Source of the DNA: Paenibacillus sp. J23TS9 | GTDB taxonomy: Bacteria > Bacillota > Bacilli > Paenibacillales > Paenibacillaceae | Length of the DNA: 64,000 bases | Direction: 5' to 3' | Assembly (NCBI RefSeq): GCF_018403225.1 | Contig: NZ_BOSG01000002.1 | Span: 558,001-622,000 of the forward strand | Shown: positions 53,511 through 61,602 of the stretch, piece by piece | Position numbering within the stretch: position 1 is the first letter of the stretch | How the letters are laid out: each line of letters starts with the position of its first letter | Translations under genes and position numbers: made by a program | The notes under the pieces: model-generated | The model's input: only the letters and a program-made list of their open reading frames with translations | Database searches by the model: none | Told to the model about the DNA's origin: nothing

Positions 53511-53540
53511 TTAGACTGAGGAGAGTGCAAGAAAGTTTCA
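53511..53540 (-). promoter_or_regulatory. ECF-type autoregulatory promoter
   Basis: Minus strand: -35 TGAAAC (53535-53540) continuing TTT, 16 bp, then CAGTCTAA (53511-53518), close to the SigV/SigW pattern TGAAAC-N16/17-CGTCTAA. It lies about 75 bp before the sigma gene start. Confidence 0.65.
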
Positions 53541-53607
53541 ATGAACTTTTTTCATGATTGTGGAACAAGCCAAGGAAAGCTAGGATAATAACGATTCCAT
53601 ATATAAC

Positions 53608-53657
53608 TGAAAAAGCTTCCTCGCGGAACTGCCTGTCGGTTCCCGGGAAGCTTTTTT
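53608..53657. terminator. Bidirectional terminator after DUF2812 gene
   Basis: Hairpin AAGCTTCC(T)CGCGGAAC...GTTCCCGGGAAGCTT with A5 on one side and T7 on the other. It ends the PadR/DUF2812 transcript on the minus strand. Confidence 0.85.
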
Positions 53658-53678
53658 TGATTGGTGCAAAAGCGGCAG

Positions 53679-54296
53679 CTACCGCCCCTGCTGCGTGTTT
53701 TGATACTGCTTCTTGGCCTTATAGGCGAAAATAGCATAAACCAGAATCATGGCCGGGATGATCAGCCAGGTAAAGCCCCTGAAGAAGGCAAACGGCGTTT
53801 CGAAAAGAAATGCCCGCCAAAACTGTCCTCCGCTCATGTCCCACAGCCCCGGCGTGTAATAGAGCAGCTTGGGCTTGATAAACGCCGTCACGTCAATCGC
53901 ATCGGTTGAAATCAACACCGCAAAGAGCGGTATAAAGCAGCAAGCCAGCGACAACCACATATCGGAAATCCGCTTGTATCGCGCAGCCTTGGAATCCACA
54001 TCGGAGAAGATATCCTCAACTTCCTGCTCTCCTGTTTGCTTAAAGTATTGAGAACCTGAACTTTTGGTTCCGGCAATATGGGTCCAGCCGCTATCTTCGA
54101 ACAGCGCTTTGTAGTCCTCAAAATCCTGACGAGTTTTAAAGATGCGGTAATCCATCCGATAATTCGAATTTTCCGGCTGCACCTGTGCAAACTCGTAGGC
54201 AAATGATTTCCCCACCAACGCATATCCCTGCATGGCCATCTCGTTCAGCCACTGCTCCTCATGGTCGAAGTTCGTAAAAAATTTAACCTTTTTCAT
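53679..54296 (-). CDS. DUF2812-family membrane protein
   Basis: 205 residues. The N-terminal soluble part (KVKFFTNFDHEEQWLNEMAMQGYALV, YRMDYRIFK, YKALFEDSGWTHI) is the conserved DUF2812 domain; two or three membrane helices follow at about 110-135 and 160-190. It lies 24 nt after a padR gene, a frequent pairing in Bacillales in which PadR represses its own DUF-encoding operon. The molecular function is unknown. Confidence 0.8.
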   Translation of the reverse strand: MKKVKFFTNFDHEEQWLNEMAMQGYALVGKSFAYEFAQVQPENSNYRMDYRIFKTRQDFEDYKALFEDSGWTHIAGTKSSGSQYFKQTGEQEVEDIFSDVDSKAARYKRISDMWLSLACCFIPLFAVLISTDAIDVTAFIKPKLLYYTPGLWDMSGGQFWRAFLFETPFAFFRGFTWLIIPAMILVYAIFAYKAKKQYQNTQQGR

Positions 54297-54320
54297 GACG
54301 ATCCCCCGTTTCTCCGTTTC

Positions 54321-54632
54321 TTATCCCATTATCGTATTCGTCATTTCTAGCATGTGGCGCATCCGTTCATAATCGTGGCGCAATATCTCCCGGCCCCCAT
54401 CTGTAATGACGTACACCTTGCGGCGGCTGTCCTCACTGTGAACCGGCTGGATGAATTTTTGCTTCAAAAGATTTTCCACCGCTCCGTAAAGGGTTCCTGC
54501 AGCCATACGTACCTGGCCCGCGCTCAGCTCCTCCACCTTTTGCATAATCAAATATCCATGTGCAGGTTCAAGCAAAGCAAGCAGTATATAATAAACCGTT
54601 TCTGTCAGCGGCAGATTTTTGTCTCTGTTCAT
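54321..54632 (-). CDS. PadR-family transcriptional regulator
   Basis: 103 residues. PadR winged helix: TETVYYILLALLEPAHGYLIMQKVEELSAGQVRMAAGTLYGAVENLLKQKFI, then the short wing and a C-terminal dimer helix. The start at 54632 is set by GGGGG about 8 nt upstream; the longer frame to 54662 begins within the RBS leader. It very likely represses the palindrome-rich promoter region just upstream and so controls itself, DUF2812 and perhaps the divergent 35-residue ORF. Confidence 0.87.
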   Translation of the reverse strand: MNRDKNLPLTETVYYILLALLEPAHGYLIMQKVEELSAGQVRMAAGTLYGAVENLLKQKFIQPVHSEDSRRKVYVITDGGREILRHDYERMRHMLEMTNTIMG

Positions 54633-54670
54633 TGGAAATTCCCCCTTTTTGTTCAGCGCCACTTTATATC

Positions 54671-54713
54671 GCCATACTGTATAGTTATACTATATATAGT
54701 CTGACTGTATAAT
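54671..54713. promoter_or_regulatory. Palindromic operator/promoter region between padR and small ORF
   Basis: Contains the perfect palindrome ACTATATATAGT (54689-54700) and flanking ACTGTATA copies at 54676 and 54704. A plus-strand -10 TATAAT is at 54708-54713 with a poor -35 (TTATAC, 54685-54690). PadR repressors typically bind AT-rich dyads of this kind. Confidence 0.6.
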
Positions 54714-54724
54714 GCAATAGACAA

Positions 54725-54832
54725 ATGGCCAAAAACTTCAATGCAGTGGCTAATCTTGCCGGCCAAATTGATAATCGGGTAAAACGAGAGGTCGCCGTGG
54801 CGATTTCATCCTTGGACGATCAGGTGAACTGA
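54725..54832 (+). CDS. Possible 35-residue protein divergent from padR
   Basis: ATG-started frame encoding MAKNFNAVANLAGQIDNR... and ending ISSLDDQVN. It sits 12 nt after a -10 TATAAT and is followed after 16 nt by a strong terminator, so a short transcript of about 170 nt is well delimited. No convincing SD is present, so it may be near-leaderless or the transcript may act as RNA. No family recognised. The DNA from 54887 to 55025 shows nothing else. Confidence 0.4.
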   Translation: MAKNFNAVANLAGQIDNRVKREVAVAISSLDDQVN

Positions 54833-54848
54833 AGCTCAAAAAACGTTA

Positions 54849-54886
54849 AACCGCTACTGACATACCGTTGTCAGTAGCGGTTTTTT
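54849..54886 (+). terminator. Terminator of small divergent transcript
   Basis: 14-bp stem AACCGCTACTGACA / TGTCAGTAGCGGTT with a 6-nt loop, then T6. One of the strongest terminators in the window although only a 35-codon ORF precedes it. Confidence 0.9.
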
Positions 54887-55025
54887 ATAATCGGAGTAAG
54901 TAAACGTAAAGGACTGGGAGATCAATGCGAAGTATGTCTTGCATGAGTTGGGGGACACCACTTCGCTGGCTCTGGCCTAAAATGAAATGAGATTGTGTCA
55001 TTTATTATAGGAAGGATGATATCTT

Positions 55026-55424
55026 GTGAATTTTGCTTCTGTACGCATCATTACCGACGATGTGGATCGTCTCGTCGAGTTCTATGAGAAAGTCACGGGT
55101 GTTTCGGCGGAACGCCCCGCGCCTGTTTTTGCCGAACTTGTTATGCCATCGTGCACCCTGGCGATCGGCCACTCCCAGACGGTGCAACTATTCGGCGCTG
55201 GTTCCGCAGTGGCGGCCGACAATCACACTGTCATCATCGAATTCCGCGTCCATGATGTCGATGCCGAATACGAGCGCTTGAAGCCGTTTGTCGACGAGTG
55301 GGTAAAGGAACCGACCACGATGCCGTGGGGGAACCGTGCTGTGCTGTTTCGCGATCCCGACGGCAACCTGGTTAACCTCTTCACGCCGGTGACCGAGGAA
55401 GCCATCAAACGGTTTCAGCGGTAG
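55026..55424 (+). CDS. VOC-family (glyoxalase/bleomycin-resistance fold) protein
   Basis: 132 residues. Begins FASVRIITDDVDRLVEFYEKVTG and ends with PWGNRAVLFRDPDGNLVNLFTPV, the paired beta-alpha-beta modules of the vicinal oxygen chelate fold. GTG start with GGAAGG about 10 nt upstream. Members include dioxygenases, antibiotic-binding proteins and isomerases, so the exact role cannot be named. Single gene with a terminator. Confidence 0.85.
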   Translation: MNFASVRIITDDVDRLVEFYEKVTGVSAERPAPVFAELVMPSCTLAIGHSQTVQLFGAGSAVAADNHTVIIEFRVHDVDAEYERLKPFVDEWVKEPTTMPWGNRAVLFRDPDGNLVNLFTPVTEEAIKRFQR

Positions 55425-55488
55425 GCGTTGACGGACCGTTGAAGTGAGTGAGGCCTCCATTGGGGGAGTGGCAACAATTCGAAAATTC

Positions 55489-55520
55489 AAAGGATCCGCT
55501 ATAAACAGCGGATCCTTTTT
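55489..55520 (+). terminator. Terminator after VOC gene
   Basis: Hairpin AAAGGATCCGCT-ataaac-AGCGGATCCTTT with T5. May also act for the convergent GH5 gene. Confidence 0.88.
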
Positions 55521-55578
55521 AGTGAGCCCAGCATGGGCGGCAGCTTCCCCGATCAGGGTAATACCAGGAATTATAAGG

Positions 55579-57060
55579 CTACTTAAATTCTATCTTGATG
55601 GATACGCGATGGTCTCCAGCAGGAACCTTGATGGTCACAAATCCGCTCTCCGAGTCTGAAAAAGGCTCAATATCAATCATGCTGTCATCCGCACCCTTAG
55701 TGCTGATATTTTCTCGATTGAGACGTGCAGTATGAGGATGATAAATAATCGTTGTACCGCCGGATGGAATGAATTCCATAGTAAACATGTCCTTATCATA
55801 GTCATAATGATAGCCTTCAAGAACGCCGCCAGTGGTCTGCGGATAAGCACGCTGCAGCGCCTGACTGTATGGAGACTCCCGGAAACCGTCACACCAGCAC
55901 CAATATGTGTTGCTCCATAAGTACTTTTCGAAAATAGCGATCAGTTGCAAGGCCAGCCCGAGCGTCGCCGGATGATTCGTAAAAGCCCCCCATTCACCGA
56001 TCAGGACGGGGATATTCAGGCGTTCCTGCACTTTGTGATGTGTGGCAAAGATCAAATCCACCCGCTCCTGGTTATAGATCTCATAATGTTCCGTATCGAC
56101 CACCAGATCATAACCATGTGGAGCAAATACCTGCCCCGGGAAGATCGATCCGTTCTCATCTGCAAGCTCAAGCCCCGATTCCACGCCCATATTGGCAAAA
56201 TAACTGGTCTCCAGCATCAAAAAACCATCCGGTGCCGCCTTTCGAATCGCTGCTGCTGTTTTGCTGAAAAAGGGCGTCAATACATCCCTTTCAAACCGCT
56301 GCGACGCCTCCCTCGCTTGGTCCACCAGCATCCCGTACGTCTTCATGTCGGCCATGCCTGCCAGCACCTCTTGCTTCTTCTCCTCATCAAACCAAAGCGC
56401 AGCCAGATCCTCCATATCTGCATCATCATGCCCCATGACTTCTTGGGCATAAGCAGCAATCATCATGCCGAACACCTCCTGCCCCTGGGTGCCGGGATAA
56501 GGCTCATTCATCATGTCATAGCCGATGATATTGGGACAATCCGCAAAAAATGCCGCCGCATGCTTCCACATCTCCGCGTAGTGATCCTGCAGACCGATTC
56601 CGTCCGCAGCGGATGCGTTTGCCCAAAAATGATCCAGTGACCGGTTCACTGCCGGGCTTTCCAGGTAAGCATCGCTCCACAAGCTGCCTGTCACATGGGG
56701 AAGATCATCCGGTAATGTTGCCCACGCCGGTGCCCCGTCACCATATAATGAGCTGTACAAATCCTGATGCATATCCAGGAAAACATAGATGCCATGCTGC
56801 TCCGCCCAGCGGATCTGCTGTTTGATCCTGCCTAAATAATCATCATCATATACGCCGGGGGCAGGCTCCACGCCATCCCAAATGAGTCCGAGACGGATCA
56901 CATTAAAGCCCTGGTCCTTAAACCAGGCGAACAACTCTTCAGTACAGGGGGTAACATAACCTTTTTTCTTATCCTTGCAGACCAGGTTCACCCCGCTCAA
57001 AATCACCTGCTGCCCGTTATCATTCACGATCCGCTGCCCGTCAACGATCAGTTTATTCAT
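55579..57060 (-). CDS. GH5-family glycoside hydrolase (endoglycoceramidase-like), cytoplasmic
   Basis: 493 residues, no signal peptide. TIM barrel with FNVIRLGLIWDGVEPAPGVYD, DMHQDLYSSLYGDGAP, acid/base Glu186 in YDMMNEPYPG and nucleophile Glu356 in LIGEWGAF; a C-terminal beta domain (about 400-493) ends in HRVSIKIEF. The pattern resembles the endoglycoceramidase/glucosylceramidase-like GH5 branch, but with the enzyme inside the cell a small glycoside imported by the upstream symporter is a more likely substrate. It overlaps merR by 4 nt. RBS GGGGGAG. Confidence 0.87.
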   Translation of the reverse strand: MNKLIVDGQRIVNDNGQQVILSGVNLVCKDKKKGYVTPCTEELFAWFKDQGFNVIRLGLIWDGVEPAPGVYDDDYLGRIKQQIRWAEQHGIYVFLDMHQDLYSSLYGDGAPAWATLPDDLPHVTGSLWSDAYLESPAVNRSLDHFWANASAADGIGLQDHYAEMWKHAAAFFADCPNIIGYDMMNEPYPGTQGQEVFGMMIAAYAQEVMGHDDADMEDLAALWFDEEKKQEVLAGMADMKTYGMLVDQAREASQRFERDVLTPFFSKTAAAIRKAAPDGFLMLETSYFANMGVESGLELADENGSIFPGQVFAPHGYDLVVDTEHYEIYNQERVDLIFATHHKVQERLNIPVLIGEWGAFTNHPATLGLALQLIAIFEKYLWSNTYWCWCDGFRESPYSQALQRAYPQTTGGVLEGYHYDYDKDMFTMEFIPSGGTTIIYHPHTARLNRENISTKGADDSMIDIEPFSDSESGFVTIKVPAGDHRVSIKIEFK

Positions 57061-57911
57061 ATTTGATCTCCCCCTTTGATATTCCCGGCTTCCGCTACAG
57101 GAATGTACATTTCAATATAGTGCTTGTTGTACTGGTTATACAGATTGACTTCCAGAGAATTACCGTCGATTTGCAAGCCTCTGCGACGGATAAACGCCTT
57201 CATCTGGTCGTAGTGTTCATCCAGTTCGGCGTAGCCCTCCCTCCCGATCACGACGCATTTCCTCGCGCAGTAGCAGGGTGTAAGTCTCTGAAAGATTCCC
57301 GTGTTCTCCTCCATAGGAAAAGTGGATAGAATACCGTTGTGCAGATAGCTGTGATATTGTCCTGACTCCAGATTTTCCTTGGAAACAACCGAAATGATAT
57401 GGCAAAATGCCAGCCATTCCTGGTGAACGTTCATGCTGCGTACCTGCTGCTGAACCCGGCTTCCGAGCTTCTTGTCCCCGCTTTCCATGACAGAGTCGGT
57501 GAGCAGCACCCAGAATGGATTACTTTTCACCAGCTCAATCGTGTCCGTATCCTCAAACCGGCGGAACTGCTCATCCATTGCATCCAGCTTCTGGGACAGC
57601 TGCTTCAAAAACGTCAGCTGCCGGATGACATCCCGCTTTTTGCCTTCAATCAGCTCACGAATTTCATCCAGACTGTCGCTGGTCAGTAGATTTTGAATCC
57701 GCTCAATCGGAACATCCATCGCCCGCAGCATCCGGATCGTTATCAAAGAATCAAACTGCTCCAGATCATAGTAACGGTACCCGTTTCCATCCCTGTCGTT
57801 TGAAGGGAGCAGGTTGATTTTGTCATAGTAGCGCAAGGTATCCATGGGGATATCCAAAATCTTTGAAACCTCGCCAATCGTAAACTTCAGCTTAAGCAGC
57901 GGACTATTCAT
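57057..57911 (-). CDS. MerR-family regulator with effector-binding C-terminus
   Basis: 284 residues. N-terminal MerR domain (LKFTIGEVSKILDIPMDTLRYYDKINLLPS, GYRYYDLEQFDSLITIRML), a dimerisation coiled coil about 80-120, then a C-terminal ligand domain ending NKHYIEMYIPVAEAG that resembles GyrI/BmrR-type effector domains. The start at 57911 follows GAGGAGG; the longer frame lies within the symporter gene. It overlaps the genes on both sides. A MerR-type promoter with a 19-bp spacer lies upstream of the operon, so it probably senses the imported glycoside and turns on its own operon. Confidence 0.87.
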   Translation of the reverse strand: MNSPLLKLKFTIGEVSKILDIPMDTLRYYDKINLLPSNDRDGNGYRYYDLEQFDSLITIRMLRAMDVPIERIQNLLTSDSLDEIRELIEGKKRDVIRQLTFLKQLSQKLDAMDEQFRRFEDTDTIELVKSNPFWVLLTDSVMESGDKKLGSRVQQQVRSMNVHQEWLAFCHIISVVSKENLESGQYHSYLHNGILSTFPMEENTGIFQRLTPCYCARKCVVIGREGYAELDEHYDQMKAFIRRRGLQIDGNSLEVNLYNQYNKHYIEMYIPVAEAGNIKGGDQI

Positions 57912-59328
57912 CTTGTGGTCCTCCTCTTCTGGCATAATTGCTGAATGCGGATATTTCCTCCTCTTTTTGCCTGTCAAATGGATACAAGGCCATCGGAATA
58001 AGGCCAATGAATACCGTGACTAACGGGATCAAACCGGTTGCTACCCGGATGCCAAGCACGGCGGAATCCGTTTGTACGGTTGCCAGCCCGTCATAGCCGA
58101 ACGCCCCGATCACGCTCATGAAGATGACCGTCTGCAGACTGGAAAAGGCGATGATAAAGATTGAGAACAGGCCGTTGAACAGCCCCGTCTTCCGTACGCC
58201 GGTTACACGTTCGTTCTCATCAATCAGAAGCGCGCCTACCTGCGATGTCGCCGTCCGGAAGTAATTGACGGTGAATACGATCAGTACATAGGAGGCAGCT
58301 GCTGCCCAGATATTGTCCGCAAGGAAGATGCCGCCATAGCCGAGAACCGCGAAACCTGTACCGAGGTAGATGCTTTTCTTCGTACCGCAGGTTTTTACGA
58401 TATAGCCTATGACCGGCAGGAACATAAGCGCAATCACATGCGTGCTGACATCCACAATGGTTGCCGTCACGCCATCCGTATTGAGCACGTCATCCATGTA
58501 ATACAGGTATGGTGTGAAGTAAAAACCAATCGGCCCGAGCGTAATGATGGAATAGAACACATAGGTGAGAAAGGGACGGGATTTGACGATTTGCCACGCT
58601 TCCCTCCACAGCTCTCCGGATCCGAGCGGCTGGGACTGAAGCGTTTCATGCATTTTGGCATCATCCGGAAGTCCGCGCAGCGCCAGTACGAAGAATATCG
58701 TCTCCACCGCGATAACCGCCGTAAAAATCGGAATAATGATCTCGCGCTTCCCATCACCGACCAGCAGCAGGGTGGGAATCAGCGTGATCAGAAAAGACAT
58801 GGCCTGAGAAACGTAATTCTGCATGATGTTAACATCAACGCGTTCCTCTTTGGTGGGGGCTGCAATCAGTGTATAGGATTGATAAGCCACGCTGTAAGCG
58901 GTTGCGGCTGTGTCGTAGATGAAGAGTTCAACGGTATAGAGCAGGAAGATAAGCCATTGACTCCATTCTGGGCTTGAGAGCATCATGAGGAAGGAGGAAA
59001 TGATCATGAAGGGAACCGTGACACGCATCAGATAGACATATTTGCCGCGGTTCGGACGGTTCCTCATTTTGTCGATCCAGACCCCGATCATCGGATCGTT
59101 TACGGCATTCCAAATGTTATAAATAATGTACACCCAGCCTACGTAGGTTGGACTCAGCCCAATCATATCGGTATAGTATTTAATGAATACGTTGTGGATG
59201 AGCACACCGCCGACGGACAGGACGGGCCCGGGCAAAGCCAGCTGCCATTTTTGCTTCAGGGTCAACCCCGGGCCGGTAAAGCGAAAAGCTCCACGAACGG
59301 AGCCTGCCATCTTCCTCAAGATGATCAA
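57904..59328 (-). CDS. GPH-family sugar:cation symporter (MFS)
   Basis: About 474 residues and 12 membrane helices. The GPH signature is YNIWNAVNDPMIGVWIDKMRNRPNRGKY. The TTG at 59328 is chosen because AGAGGAG lies 8 nt upstream; the ATG at 59370 would be only about 16 nt from the predicted transcription start without an RBS, and the ATG at 59310 abuts its RBS. Functions as importer for the substrate of the downstream GH5 enzyme. It overlaps merR by 8 nt. Confidence 0.82.
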   Translation of the reverse strand: MIILRKMAGSVRGAFRFTGPGLTLKQKWQLALPGPVLSVGGVLIHNVFIKYYTDMIGLSPTYVGWVYIIYNIWNAVNDPMIGVWIDKMRNRPNRGKYVYLMRVTVPFMIISSFLMMLSSPEWSQWLIFLLYTVELFIYDTAATAYSVAYQSYTLIAAPTKEERVDVNIMQNYVSQAMSFLITLIPTLLLVGDGKREIIIPIFTAVIAVETIFFVLALRGLPDDAKMHETLQSQPLGSGELWREAWQIVKSRPFLTYVFYSIITLGPIGFYFTPYLYYMDDVLNTDGVTATIVDVSTHVIALMFLPVIGYIVKTCGTKKSIYLGTGFAVLGYGGIFLADNIWAAAASYVLIVFTVNYFRTATSQVGALLIDENERVTGVRKTGLFNGLFSIFIIAFSSLQTVIFMSVIGAFGYDGLATVQTDSAVLGIRVATGLIPLVTVFIGLIPMALYPFDRQKEEEISAFSNYARRGGPQDE

Positions 59329-59392
59329 ATTTTTTTCTCCTCTCTCGCTCTGGAATCCTGCTCTATTCATCTGAATATCTCAATTTGCCCTT

Positions 59393-59423
59393 ATTATAAA
59401 GGATGGAGTAACTCCAGATTAAA
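59393..59423 (-). promoter_or_regulatory. MerR-type promoter with 19-bp spacer and operator
   Basis: Minus strand: -35 TTTAAT (59418-59423), 19-bp spacer, -10 TATAAT (59393-59398). The spacer carries the inverted repeat TGGAGTTACTCCA (59404-59416). An over-long spacer with a centred dyad is the hallmark of MerR-activated promoters, and the second gene of the operon is a MerR. Confidence 0.82.
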
Positions 59424-59630
59424 GGGGGTTCAGAAAAATATTTTTATTCGTGAGAGGTAAGTCCCTTATCCATCACCACACTCCTATTGTTTAGTTTTAA
59501 ACGCATAAATTTGATCGATTGTATATTTTATAGTATACATATGTAAAGCGATTAACATCAGAAAGGAGCGTTCAGTTAGACCTGCTTCGGGTTCCGAAGC
59601 TGATTGACCATCAAGAAATTGGAGGATTAT

Positions 59631-60698
59631 ATGGCCCGTCCTAAAAAGAAAAAGAATATATATCGTACTGTAATATGGAGCTTTGTCAGTGTCATTGGGC
59701 TCTTTATTCTGATCGCCGGATCCTATGCGGGATTTCTACATCATAAAGCTATGTCTGCCGTACATAAAATTTCCGCTGCCGAGTATCAGTCGCCGCAGCA
59801 TGAGGAAACAAAAAATACAATACCCGTAACTGAAAACGTGACTGAAGATGACATGAAGCCCATGACGATCCTGCTTGCCGGAGTCGATAACCGTGAGGGC
59901 AGCGGCGGAACGATGAATACTGACGTCATGATGCTGGTGACGCTGAACCCGGAGACTAAATCTGCAAGTCTGTTATCGATTCCGCGGGATCTGAAAATAA
60001 CGCCAGCCGGACAATCAAGCCATAAAGCGAACTATTTTTATGCTCATAACTATATTAAAGATAAGTCAACGGCCATGACCGAGACCAAGCAGCTCATTGG
60101 CGATTTGTTCCACCTTCCGATTGATTACATGGTTCTGATTAATTTTGACGGATTCCGTCAAGCGGTGGATGCCGTAGGCGGCTTTGACGTCGATGTGGAC
60201 ATGGATATGCATTATATGGATACCGCCGATGGGACGAATATCAATCTGACCAAAGGCTTGCAGCATCTCGACGGGAAAGAAACACTGGATTTTGTCAGAT
60301 ATCGTAAGTCCAATGACGGAACCTCGCCTTCCTCGGATTTCGACCGTAACAAACGCCAACAGCAAGTGCTGAGCCAGATGCTGGACAAGCTGACCTCCCT
60401 GAACGGCATTAGTCAATGGGGCAGCATTCTGGACATTATCGGCGATAACGTAAAAACAGATATCCCCGAGAAAAGTCTGACGCGGTGGCTGTTGAACTTC
60501 AAAAAGATGAAGCCTGACACCACCAACCTGCTAACAGTAGAGGGGGATTGGAAAAGCCCGTTTGTTTATTGGAACAAGGATGATTTGACGAAGGCGATGG
60601 AAACCCTGTATTCGAATGTGGAGCTGAAGCCAAACGGCAAGATCGACTATGGCGAACACTTGGGGCTTTATACAAACTCCGGTCAAAATAAGCGATGA
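59631..60698 (+). CDS. LytR-CpsA-Psr (LCP) family cell-wall glycopolymer ligase
   Basis: 355 residues. Short basic cytoplasmic head (ARPKKKKNIYR), one membrane helix about 15-37, then the extracellular LCP domain: TILLAGVDNREG, SLLSIPRDLKI, FDGFRQAVDAVGGFDVDV, LDGKETLDFVRYRK and DFDRNKRQQQVLSQML, including the conserved Arg and Asp residues that handle polyprenyl pyrophosphate. Members attach teichoic acids or capsule to peptidoglycan. The start at 59631 is set by GGAGG 5 nt upstream. A GCTTCGG/CCGAAGC hairpin is in the leader (59584-59600). Confidence 0.92.
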   Translation: MARPKKKKNIYRTVIWSFVSVIGLFILIAGSYAGFLHHKAMSAVHKISAAEYQSPQHEETKNTIPVTENVTEDDMKPMTILLAGVDNREGSGGTMNTDVMMLVTLNPETKSASLLSIPRDLKITPAGQSSHKANYFYAHNYIKDKSTAMTETKQLIGDLFHLPIDYMVLINFDGFRQAVDAVGGFDVDVDMDMHYMDTADGTNINLTKGLQHLDGKETLDFVRYRKSNDGTSPSSDFDRNKRQQQVLSQMLDKLTSLNGISQWGSILDIIGDNVKTDIPEKSLTRWLLNFKKMKPDTTNLLTVEGDWKSPFVYWNKDDLTKAMETLYSNVELKPNGKIDYGEHLGLYTNSGQNKR

Positions 60699-60702
60699 CG
60701 CG

Positions 60703-60738
60703 CAAAAAAATCCACAGCCGTTCCTGGTTGTGGATTTT
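60703..60738. terminator. Bidirectional terminator between LCP gene and phnX
   Basis: Hairpin AAATCCACAGCC-gttcct-GGTTGTGGATTT with A-run and T-run flanks. Confidence 0.85.
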
Positions 60739-60783
60739 CGCGTTCTATCTAATTATACAGCATAGGAAATGCGCTGAAGCAGC

Positions 60784-61602
60784 TTATTTCACACAGCCAG
60801 GTCTCTTGCCTTCAGCCAGCATCCCGTTAATGCTCTCAATTAACTGTGGAAGCTCGTTCATGGTATTGATCGTAAAATCAGCCCCGTGCTGCATAAAAGT
60901 CTGTTTTGTTTTCGTGATTGCCGCTTCTTTTTCGGAATCGGATAGGCTATCGTACCCCTCTTGGCTCAGCCCCATTTCCGAGCTCCCGATCACGACGCCA
61001 ACCGACCATACGCCTGCCTGCACGCCCTCTTTTACATCCGAAGTGGTATCGCCAACCTTGACGACCTTCCAGGATGCGGACAGCTTCAGCTGCTCCATAT
61101 TGCGGTAGATCATATAAGGATAGGGTCTGCCAAGTGAGTGCGTATCATCCGGTGTTACCAAATAATCCGGACTGTAGCCCTTTTCCCGGGCGTTCGATAC
61201 AACCACCTCCATCATGGAGCTGGTATAGCCCGTCGTTGAGCCAAACTTCAGACCCTTCGCCCGGAGTGCTTCAACCGTCTGGATCACGCCAGGAATCGGA
61301 TCTGTATATTCGGATAAGGATGCCATCAGCGCAGGCTCGAATTCGGCATACAGCCGTTCAACATCTTGTTCATTGAAGGATCTGCCGTACTTGTCTTCCC
61401 ATAGCGCGGACACTCTCGGCATGGACAGCATCGCACGGATATGGTCGATCTTCAGCATGCCCATCGGACCTCTTGCTTCTTCCATAGTCACTTCAATGCC
61501 GGCATGGTTGAATATATCCACGAATACATTGACCGGTGCAAAACATCCAAAATCTACCGCTGTGCCAGCCCAGTCCAGAATAACGCCTTCGATTTTGTTC
61601 AT
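60784..61602 (-). CDS. phnX: Phosphonoacetaldehyde hydrolase (phosphonatase)
   Basis: 272-residue HAD enzyme. Nucleophile Asp10 in VILDWAGTAVDFG, the Schiff-base Lys51 in GPMGMLKIDHI that is special to phosphonatase, TTGYTSSMM and VVKVGDTTSDVKEG. It hydrolyses phosphonoacetaldehyde to acetaldehyde and phosphate. It overlaps phnW by 4 nt at its start. RBS GGGGGG. Last gene of the 2-aminoethylphosphonate operon. Confidence 0.95.
   Translation of the reverse strand: MNKIEGVILDWAGTAVDFGCFAPVNVFVDIFNHAGIEVTMEEARGPMGMLKIDHIRAMLSMPRVSALWEDKYGRSFNEQDVERLYAEFEPALMASLSEYTDPIPGVIQTVEALRAKGLKFGSTTGYTSSMMEVVVSNAREKGYSPDYLVTPDDTHSLGRPYPYMIYRNMEQLKLSASWKVVKVGDTTSDVKEGVQAGVWSVGVVIGSSEMGLSQEGYDSLSDSEKEAAITKTKQTFMQHGADFTINTMNELPQLIESINGMLAEGKRPGCVK

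Noticed and set aside
59542..59557. cre-like TGTAAAGCGATTAACA upstream of the LCP gene
   Set aside because: It has one extra base between the TG and the central CG compared with the cre consensus, so the half-sites do not align.
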